The position numbers and the translations under genes are program-made. 64,000 nt of DNA, from the NCBI GenBank assembly GCA_044869805.1, contig JBIOXV010000044.1:15532-79531 (forward strand), in the 5' to 3' direction. The notes beneath the pieces are model-generated. The model had not been told where the DNA came from. It saw only the letters and a list, made by a program, of their open reading frames with translations, and ran no database searches. Source of the stretch: CAWDVR01 sp044869805 (lineage in GTDB: Bacteria; Acidobacteriota; Thermoanaerobaculia; Multivoradales; SZUA-115). This document shows, in pieces, positions 47,044-53,740 of the stretch; within the stretch, counting starts at the first letter, position 1; each line of letters begins with the position of its first letter.

Positions 47044-47922
47044 CTACCCGCCGACGAGCGCGGCGAGCGGCTCGTAAGCCTCCTCGGGAGAGAGGCCGCC
47101 GTGCACCACCCGGCGCACCGCCTGGATCATGGCCTCGGGGTGCGCCGACTGGAAGATGTTACGGCCCATGTCCACGCCGGCCGCGCCCTGGGCGATGGCG
47201 TTGGCGGCCAGGCGCAGGGCTTCGAGCTCCGGCAGCTTCTTGCCGCCGGCGATGACGATCGGCACCGGGCAGGCGGCGGTCACGGTGTCGAAGCCGTCCT
47301 CGACGTAGTAGGTCTTGACGTAGGTGGCGCCGAGCTCGGCGCAGATGCGCGTGGCGAGGCGCATGTAGCGGGCGTCGCGGGTCAGCTCGCGGCCCACGGC
47401 GGTGACCGCGAGCACCGCCACTCCGTAGCGCTGCCCGGCGTCGACCAGCCGCGTCAGGTTGTGCACCGACTTGGTTTCGTGCTCGCCGCCGATGAACACT
47501 TGCACGGCGAGCGCCGCGGCGTTCAGCCGCAGCCCGTCCTCGATCGACAGCGCGATCTCCTCGTTCGAGAGCTCCTTCAGGATCGATGGGCCGCCGCTCG
47601 CCCGCAGCACCAGCCCGCCGCGGTAGCTCGGCGGGATCACCGAGCGCAGGATGCCGCGGGTGAGCATCAGGGTGTCGGCCCAGGGCAGGAGCGGCACGAT
47701 CGACAGGTCCACCCGCTCGAGGCCGGTGGTCGGCCCCTGGAAGTAGCCGTGGTCGAAGGCCAGCATCACGGTACGGCCGCTGGCCGGGTCGAAGATGCTC
47801 GCCAGGCGGTTCTTCAAACCCCAGTCGAGGTGCTGGCAGCCCTTGAGAAAGAAGGGCTCGCTCGCCTGCGGCACGCCAGGCTGAAAGCTGTCGGCGGCCT
47901 TGGGATCGTCGGCTTCGGGCAT
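47044..47922 (-). CDS. lsrF: LsrF-like 3-hydroxy-5-phosphonooxypentane-2,4-dione thiolase / class I aldolase
   Basis: 292 residues, almost the exact length of E. coli LsrF (291) and strikingly similar throughout: FLKGCQHLDWGLKNRLASIF, VMLAFDHGYFQGPTTGLERVD, CPVPIVIAGGKKLPE and GVDMGRNIFQS. The Schiff-base Lys is present in VKTYYVE (about residue 203). LsrF cleaves phospho-AI-2 in quorum-signal recycling and belongs to the DhnA class I aldolase family. No other lsr genes (lsrACDBK, lsrG) are near, so the native substrate may differ, perhaps a deoxysugar intermediate passed to the bifunctional aldolase of the same operon. The ATG at 47922 gives the LsrF start exactly and is preceded by an extended -10 at 8 bases. 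Confidence 0.85.
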   Translation of the reverse strand: MPEADDPKAADSFQPGVPQASEPFFLKGCQHLDWGLKNRLASIFDPASGRTVMLAFDHGYFQGPTTGLERVDLSIVPLLPWADTLMLTRGILRSVIPPSYRGGLVLRASGGPSILKELSNEEIALSIEDGLRLNAAALAVQVFIGGEHETKSVHNLTRLVDAGQRYGVAVLAVTAVGRELTRDARYMRLATRICAELGATYVKTYYVEDGFDTVTAACPVPIVIAGGKKLPELEALRLAANAIAQGAAGVDMGRNIFQSAHPEAMIQAVRRVVHGGLSPEEAYEPLAALVGG

Positions 47923-47930
47923 GGGCGGGG

Positions 47931-47939
47931 AATCTAGCA
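47931..47939 (-). promoter_or_regulatory. Extended -10-like element of lsrF (leaderless)
   Basis: On the minus strand TGCTAGATT (TGn plus TAGATT, 4 of 6 matches) ends 8 bases before the ATG at 47922, with only a C-rich gap and no Shine-Dalgarno, as in the aconitase-family and lpxC genes. Confidence 0.4.
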
Positions 47940-48102
47940 GATCGACCTCTGATCGAGCTTTGGTGATCGAGATTGGGCGCCGTCTCCGCCGTTCTCTCCG
48001 GAGCGGGAGCCGCACGGCCGCGTGGGCCGGCGAGGACGCTCCTGAACGTTTCGACGGGAGGCCTCTCGGGCCGCGGCCCGCCTCCTGAAAGGAGACCGTT
48101 TC

Positions 48103-51100
48103 ATGAGCCAATCGCAACGCCGCTCCGTCGCCGCGTGGGCCGCCGCCTGGTGGCTGGCCTGCGCCTGCGCCGCCAGTTCCGCCGGTGCCCAGAGCAAGGC
48201 GCCGGTCCTCGCCCCGCGCACCGGAGCCGCCTACACGCTGCCCGCGCTCCATCCCAACTTGATCCGTGGCGCCCGGCCCGAGGGGCGCTACGAGAGCGAC
48301 GAGGTCGCCGCTGTCGATCTGTTCAACGGCAACCTTCGGCTGAGCGTTCCTCTGGGGCAGATCTACCCGGTGGACTCTCAGCTTTCCTACCTGTTCCAGC
48401 TCCACTACAACTCGCAAGTCTGGGATTTCTCCTCTGGAAGTGGCAGCTCCGGCCCCGGCTGGGTGCACGGCAACCCGCTGGCGCACTCCAACTCCGGCCT
48501 CGGCTTCGACCTCTCGTTCGGGCGCCTGTTGCCGCCGGCCACCGCCGGCAACCCCACCAGCCAGTGGCTGTACGTCAGCCCGGACGGTGGGCCGCACTCG
48601 TTCTACTCGGCCCTCCACCACGACACGCCGGACCCGAGCGATCCCGGCGACCTCGCCCAGTACACCCGCGACGGCAGCTACCTGCGTCTGCGCCAGGTGG
48701 GGAGCGAGCGCCGGGTGGAGCAGGGCAACGGCGTGGCGCGGGTCTTCGTGCAGTACCGCGAGCAGTGGCGGCTGTCGCGGCTGGAGTCGCTCGCCGGAAG
48801 CTCCCTGTCGGTGGCCTACGCGAGCGACGGCTCGTCCTGGACTTTCACCGATTCCCACGGCCGGACCGCGACAGTGTCCTTCGTCGCCGATCCCACGGGC
48901 CGCTACCCGCGGCTGGTCGGCAACGTCGATCTGCCTGCCTTCGGGGGCGGCCGCGCGCTCTACACCTTCGCCTACACCCAGGCGACGGTGGCCCGCTCCT
49001 GCTCGGACACCCGGGGAGGCAGCGAGACCGTGCCGCTCCTCGCCTCGATCACCGATCCGGTGGGCCGGGTCCACGGCTTCGAGCACTACGGCGCCGGGGC
49101 CGACTGCCACGACGCCGGCCGCCTGAAGCGCCATCGGCTACTCTCGGGCGGCTTCCACGAGTGGGACTACGCCGGCTACGCGTTCCCGCCCACGAGCTGC
49201 TCGGCCTCGCCGCCCGCCTATCTGGTCAACGGCTCCGGAGTGGTGAGCAAGAGCAAGCTGCAGCCCAGTGGGGCGGTGGTGGGGACCTGGACCTACGCGC
49301 CCCAGGTGACCGCCGCCGCTTCCGGCTGCGGCCACGACGCCCGCCGCACGGTGGTGACCACGCCGCTGGGCGACCAGACCGTCCACCACTTCGCGGTCGG
49401 CACCGACGCGCCCTCGGCCGGCGGCCCGGCGCTCTACGGTCTGCCCATCGCGCCGACGCGGCCGGACGCCTCCGGCCAGCTCTTCCTCTCCGAGGAAGTC
49501 TTCGACTGCGCCCCGGCCGCGGACTGCGCGCTGGTGCGCAGTCGCTGGCAGCGCTTCGAACAGGACCAGCTCTGCGCCTCGACCGGCGGCAACTGCTTCC
49601 ACACCAACCGCCGCCTGCAGAGCTCGCTCGAAGTGTTCGAGGACGACGAGCCGGTTCAGGGCGTGAAGCGCTTCCGCGGCTACGCCTGGAGCAGCTTCGA
49701 CGGCCTCGGCCACTACCGCGTCCGCGCCCAGGCCAGCAACTTCGGCCGCGCCGACGCTTTCACCTCCGAGCAGCACACCAACTCCGCCGCCGGCACCTAT
49801 CCTCCCGGCGCCTTCACCGGCAACGTCTTCGTCGTGCCAGCACCCTCGGAGCCGTGGTTCCTCCAGGACTACACCTACACCCAGGCGTCCGACGAGAACG
49901 GCCAGAGCGTGCGCGCCGACGCCTGCTTCTCGGCGCAAGGCTTGCTGCTCCGCACCCGACGGCGGGCCGAGGCCGCCCAGCTCACGGCGCGGGACCTGGT
50001 GACGGCCGCGGCCTGGGAGGGCGGCGAGCGGACCGTCGAGACCCGCTACGGCGGCGACACCCAGGCGCTCGACACCACCTCCGATCTCTGCGTAGTCGCC
50101 CTGCCGGCCGCGGGGTTCACCACCGAGTGGGACTTCGCCCACGGCGCCCTGGCCCGCGAGCGTCGCTTCGACCTCGACGGCACGCCGCTGGGTTACCTCA
50201 CCGTGGACCGCGACATCGACGCCGCGACCGGCAAGGTGGCGGAGGAGCGCGACTCCACCGGCCTCGCCACCGCCTACCTCTTCGACCTCGCCGGCCGCCC
50301 CACCTGGGAGCGGCGCGAGGAGGGCGCCTGGACGGAGTACGTGTACACGGCTCCCAACGGTGGCTCGGGCTGGAATTCCGGCCCGAAGACCACCATCCTC
50401 GAGCGTCCGAACGGCGGCTCGGGCACGGCGCTCTCCACTCGCCACGTGTTTCGTGACGCGCTCGGCCGGGCCACCGGCCGCTGGAGCTCGATGCCCGGCG
50501 GGGTGACCAGCGGCGTGCGCACGCAGTACAACGCGCTCGACTGGAGGACTCACGAGTCGACCGCCTACCAGGTGGGCAACCCGACCCTCTCCTGGACCCA
50601 GTACCTCGACCACGACCCCTTCGGCCGGGCTCGCACCCTCCGCCCGCCCGAGGGCGCGGCGCACGACGAGGTGCTCGTGTTCAAGGGCGAGAGGGAGGAG
50701 GTTCGAACCTCGCAGGTCGGCCGCTACTTCGACCCGTTCTCCCACCTCTGCTACGAGCATCCGGCGACCGTCACCAAGACGTTCGACGGCCAGGGCCGTC
50801 TCTGGAGCGAGCTTCGGAATCAGCCACACCCTCTGCCCGGCCAGACCCAGTGGACCGAGCTCGCCTACGGACCGGATGGCCAGCTCGTCTCCCGCCGTGA
50901 CGAGACGACGATCGCGAGCACCACCACCGGCGAGCGCTCCGACTGGGTCTACGACGGCCGCGGGCTGCTGCTCGAGCAGTCGTCCGAGAGCCTCTCGGGG
51001 CAGATCGGGGAAGCGAGCCTCTACACCGAGCACGACGCCCGTGGCCTGCCGGGACGCGAGAGCCAGAGCGGCACCTTCCTGCCAGCCTCGGGAGTCGCGG

Positions 51101-52248
51101 CACGGCGCTCCTACGACGCCCTGGGCCGGGTGGTGCTGGTCGCCGACGCCGCCGAGCCCACCAAGAAGTGGAAGGAGCTCGAGTACGGCAGCGAGAACCT
51201 GACCACCACCTCCGGCACCGACCGCCGGTTGGGCCAGCTCGTGCGCGCCACGCGCCACAACTACTTCGAGGGCGCGCACCACACGGTCACCGAGGAGTAC
51301 CGCTACCTCGGTGTAGGAGGCCGGCCGTCGGAGAAGACCTTCTCGGTGGCGACGGTGTCCTCGCCCAACGTCGAGCTCCAGTTGAACAAGAGCTACCGCA
51401 CCACGATCAGCTACGACGACCTCGGCGACCCGCGCCGGCTCGACTACCCGGCCTGCTTGACCTGCGCGCCCGGGGAGACGGCGGTGGCCGGCACCGTGCT
51501 GCCGAGCTACGACCAGGGGCGGTTGGTGGCGCTCGGCGGCGAGCGGGCCGGGGTCGCGGAGGGCTGGCTCGCGACCGTCACGTGGAGCGTCAACGGCAGG
51601 CCCTTCGACGTCACCCACGGAAACGGCGTTCGCGAGCACTACCAGCCGGATTCGTTCGGCAAGCCCCGTGAGGCGTCGATCGCGGTGATCCCCCCAGTGG
51701 GCGCGAGCCACGGCTCGGGCTCGATCGTCTACGACGGCGCGGGGTGGGAGTGCGGGCGGGGCGACGAGTCGGCGGTGCGCGAGGTCCTCGAGCCCGGCCC
51801 GGACCCCGAAGTCTCGGGCCCCTGCGTGCGCTCGGCGGCGGTCGATCCGTTCGGCGGATGGAGCGGAGAGGTCCTCGACCCGACCTGCAGGGGCAACGAG
51901 CTCTCCAACTACCGGCTGTACGACGCCTTCGATCGCCACGTCGCGACCTTGCAGCGGTCGGCGCTGCGACTGGTCCTGGTCAACGGCGTGCCCTACTGGC
52001 AGCCCGATCCCACCCGGTTCGTCCGCCAGTGGACTCTCTTCGGGCTCGATCCGCAGCCGTTGAGCAAGGTGGAGGAGCACGTCTCGCAGGGGTTCAACAA
52101 CCGGCGCGACAGCGTCTACGCCCTGGGCCGTCTCGTGGGCCGGACCTGGCAGCCCTACGCCGGCAGCAGCGTGGTGCGCGCGCACAAACATCCGCTGGGC
52201 GCCCGGAACACCAGGCCCGACGGCTACCCGTGGAACACCGAGTTCTAG
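48103..52248 (+). CDS. Secreted YD-repeat (RHS-like) protein lacking a C-terminal toxin
   Basis: 1381 residues; ATG 48103 follows CTGAAAGGAG. Signal peptide to about residue 29 (ACACAASSAGAQ). The N-terminal part is beta-sandwich (LFNGNLRLSVPLGQIYPVDSQL, YLFQLHYNSQVWDF), the rest a long string of YD-type units: FTDSHGRTATVSF, YLFDLAGRPTWERREEG, HVFRDALGRATGRW, LDHDPFGRARTL, WVYDGRGLLLEQSS, SYDALGRVVLVADA. RHS shells encapsulate a toxin and end in a PxxxxDPxGL core with the cleavage site; neither is seen, and the protein stops at RNTRPDGYPWNTEF. It is therefore either a toxin-less shell or a surface YD protein. A Cys-rich secreted protein starts 12 bases downstream and is probably its partner. 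Confidence 0.88.
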   Translation: MSQSQRRSVAAWAAAWWLACACAASSAGAQSKAPVLAPRTGAAYTLPALHPNLIRGARPEGRYESDEVAAVDLFNGNLRLSVPLGQIYPVDSQLSYLFQLHYNSQVWDFSSGSGSSGPGWVHGNPLAHSNSGLGFDLSFGRLLPPATAGNPTSQWLYVSPDGGPHSFYSALHHDTPDPSDPGDLAQYTRDGSYLRLRQVGSERRVEQGNGVARVFVQYREQWRLSRLESLAGSSLSVAYASDGSSWTFTDSHGRTATVSFVADPTGRYPRLVGNVDLPAFGGGRALYTFAYTQATVARSCSDTRGGSETVPLLASITDPVGRVHGFEHYGAGADCHDAGRLKRHRLLSGGFHEWDYAGYAFPPTSCSASPPAYLVNGSGVVSKSKLQPSGAVVGTWTYAPQVTAAASGCGHDARRTVVTTPLGDQTVHHFAVGTDAPSAGGPALYGLPIAPTRPDASGQLFLSEEVFDCAPAADCALVRSRWQRFEQDQLCASTGGNCFHTNRRLQSSLEVFEDDEPVQGVKRFRGYAWSSFDGLGHYRVRAQASNFGRADAFTSEQHTNSAAGTYPPGAFTGNVFVVPAPSEPWFLQDYTYTQASDENGQSVRADACFSAQGLLLRTRRRAEAAQLTARDLVTAAAWEGGERTVETRYGGDTQALDTTSDLCVVALPAAGFTTEWDFAHGALARERRFDLDGTPLGYLTVDRDIDAATGKVAEERDSTGLATAYLFDLAGRPTWERREEGAWTEYVYTAPNGGSGWNSGPKTTILERPNGGSGTALSTRHVFRDALGRATGRWSSMPGGVTSGVRTQYNALDWRTHESTAYQVGNPTLSWTQYLDHDPFGRARTLRPPEGAAHDEVLVFKGEREEVRTSQVGRYFDPFSHLCYEHPATVTKTFDGQGRLWSELRNQPHPLPGQTQWTELAYGPDGQLVSRRDETTIASTTTGERSDWVYDGRGLLLEQSSESLSGQIGEASLYTEHDARGLPGRESQSGTFLPASGVAARRSYDALGRVVLVADAAEPTKKWKELEYGSENLTTTSGTDRRLGQLVRATRHNYFEGAHHTVTEEYRYLGVGGRPSEKTFSVATVSSPNVELQLNKSYRTTISYDDLGDPRRLDYPACLTCAPGETAVAGTVLPSYDQGRLVALGGERAGVAEGWLATVTWSVNGRPFDVTHGNGVREHYQPDSFGKPREASIAVIPPVGASHGSGSIVYDGAGWECGRGDESAVREVLEPGPDPEVSGPCVRSAAVDPFGGWSGEVLDPTCRGNELSNYRLYDAFDRHVATLQRSALRLVLVNGVPYWQPDPTRFVRQWTLFGLDPQPLSKVEEHVSQGFNNRRDSVYALGRLVGRTWQPYAGSSVVRAHKHPLGARNTRPDGYPWNTEF

Positions 52249-52260
52249 GAAGGAAACCTC

Positions 52261-53112
52261 GTGATGATCACTCACACCATGAGAACGAAGGGGCTCTCAG
52301 CAGCCCTGTGCCTGGCGTCCGTGCTGTGTTCCTCCGTACCGTCTCCGCGGGTGCTTGCGCAAGGAGGCGGGGGTGGTCCGGTAGTCCCCAACCCTCTGCT
52401 CGACGGTCACGGAAGCTGCAACGTGGCCACGATGGATCAGGTGGACGGTTGCGACTACCGCGGCTTCCGAAGGGGCGCGGACCTGCTCACGGCCGAAGCG
52501 AGCAACGCCTGCTTCCGGGCGTGCAGCCAGTGCTGCGACAGCTTCGGAAGCTTCTCGGAAACCGAGCTGGCGGCCTTTGCCGCCACTTGCCGGTGTCTCG
52601 AGCTAGCCGTGATCGCGGGGGCCTCCAGCAACGTCGCCTTGGTCGACGCGCTCCTGACCTGTGGGGGGACGGCCAACTTTGGCGGCGGGAGAATCCGGCG
52701 CTTGGCCCGCGCGGTCGAGCTGACTCTCCGTCTCTGCGGCCGCCTCCAGGACCACGCCATCGAGGAGCTGCAAGCCGACTGCAGGGTGAGCTGCAACGAC
52801 AGCTTTCCGCCCCAAGAGCCACCACCCGAGCCGCCCCCCGACCCGGAGCCCGGGGGTGGTGGGAGTCCGGGCGAGGACCTGTCGGCCCTCTACCCCAATG
52901 TGCCGCCGCCTCCGGGCGGCGACGACTGGTACGACGACTTCGGTGGCAGCCTGTTTGACCCGTGGGGCATCCCCGATGGCACCGTCACCGTCGACGGCGG
53001 CTTCCCGGGCGGCTGCCCGTTCGTCGACCAGAGTCTTTGCGATGTCGTCACCGTCGAGGGCGACCTCCCGGAGGGCTGCCCGTTTGTCGACCCGAGCCTC
53101 TGCGATCCGTAG
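52261..53112 (+). CDS. Cys-rich secreted protein with Pro-rich linker and C-terminal tandem repeat
   Basis: 283 residues; GTG 52261 or ATG 52264 (AAGGAAACC upstream). Signal peptide AALCLASVLCSSVPSPRVLAQ. The central domain (about 40-185) holds about a dozen Cys (NACFRACSQCCDSF, ATCRCLELAV, DCRVSCNDS), suggesting a disulfide-stabilised helical fold. A Pro-rich linker (PPQEPPPEPPPDPEPGGGG) leads to an acidic tail with two 21-residue repeats containing GCPFVD and SLCD. I do not recognise the family. It is co-transcribed with the YD-repeat protein and could be its cargo, lid or anchoring partner; that is inference from position only. Confidence 0.8.
   Translation: MMITHTMRTKGLSAALCLASVLCSSVPSPRVLAQGGGGGPVVPNPLLDGHGSCNVATMDQVDGCDYRGFRRGADLLTAEASNACFRACSQCCDSFGSFSETELAAFAATCRCLELAVIAGASSNVALVDALLTCGGTANFGGGRIRRLARAVELTLRLCGRLQDHAIEELQADCRVSCNDSFPPQEPPPEPPPDPEPGGGGSPGEDLSALYPNVPPPPGGDDWYDDFGGSLFDPWGIPDGTVTVDGGFPGGCPFVDQSLCDVVTVEGDLPEGCPFVDPSLCDP
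52981..53106 (+). repeat. Two 63-bp tandem repeats in the Cys-rich protein
   Basis: Units 52981-53043 and 53044-53106 encode TVTVDGGFPGGCPFVD.SLCD-type 21-mers sharing about 14 residues. They end the coding sequence of the Cys-rich protein. Confidence 0.8.
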
Positions 53113-53157
53113 GAGGCGACCTGCGCTCCCGGCGGGGAGCCTTCCGTACGAGCGTTC

Positions 53158-53724
53158 CTACGCCCCCGCCGTCAACTGCCCGAAGAGCCAGGCCCGGGCG
53201 CTGGCCCAGCGGCGGTTGACGGTGGCCTCGCCGATCTCCAGCACCGCGGCGGTCTCCGCGATCGAGAGGCCGCCGAAGAACCGCAGCTCGACGATCCGCG
53301 CCTGCTCGGCGTCGAGCTCGGCCAGCCGCTCCAGCGCCTGGTCGAGGGCCAAGAGGTCGACCTCGCGTTGGGCCACGTGCAGGAGGCCCTCGGAGACCGT
53401 CACCGTCACCGCCCCGGCGCCCCGCTTCTCGGCGCCGCGGGCGCGGGCGTGGTCCACCAGGATGCGGCGCATCAGCCGCGAGGCGAAGGCGAAGAAGTGG
53501 GCCCGGCTCTCCCAGCTCGCCTGCCGGCGGTCGAGCAAGCGCAAGTACACCTCGTTCACCAGCGCGGTGGGCTGAAGGGTGTGGCCCGGCCGCTCGCGGT
53601 CGAGATAGCCCTGGGCGCGGGCGCGCAGCTCCTCGGCCACCAGCGGCATCAGCCGGTCGAGCGTGTCCTTGCCCGCGGCGTTCCAGTTGGCGAGCAGCGC
53701 GGTGAGCTCGGCGTATTCGTCCAT
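53158..53724 (-). CDS. ECF-type RNA polymerase sigma factor (acidobacterial X6 type)
   Basis: 188 residues. Region 2 reads GHTLQPTALVNEVYLRLLDRRQASWESRAHFFAFASRLMRRILVDHARAR, diagnostic of the ECF group often annotated as acidobacterial sigma-70 X6; region 4 is LDAEQARIVELRFFGGLSIAETAAVLEIGEATVNRRWASARAWL. No anti-sigma gene adjoins; instead the gene lies 16 bases downstream of a receptor-type Ser/Thr kinase on the same strand, the usual pairing in this phylum, where kinase phosphorylation probably controls the sigma factor. It may direct some of the nearby secreted-protein genes, which is untested. Confidence 0.9.
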   Translation of the reverse strand: MDEYAELTALLANWNAAGKDTLDRLMPLVAEELRARAQGYLDRERPGHTLQPTALVNEVYLRLLDRRQASWESRAHFFAFASRLMRRILVDHARARGAEKRGAGAVTVTVSEGLLHVAQREVDLLALDQALERLAELDAEQARIVELRFFGGLSIAETAAVLEIGEATVNRRWASARAWLFGQLTAGA

Positions 53725-53740
53725 CAGCGAGGCCCCGACA

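Noticed and set aside
47044..47922. Complete AI-2 (lsr) quorum-signal operon
   Set aside because: Only the LsrF-like gene is present; neighbours are an AsmA-like protein and a sugar aldolase.
48103..52248. RHS toxin with encoded C-terminal effector
   Set aside because: No core cleavage motif and no extra C-terminal domain; the protein ends shortly after the last YD-type unit.
49138..52275. A 1045-codon minus-strand open frame
   Set aside because: Entirely antisense to the YD-repeat gene, whose signal peptide and YD units are unmistakable; the antisense product shows no family features.
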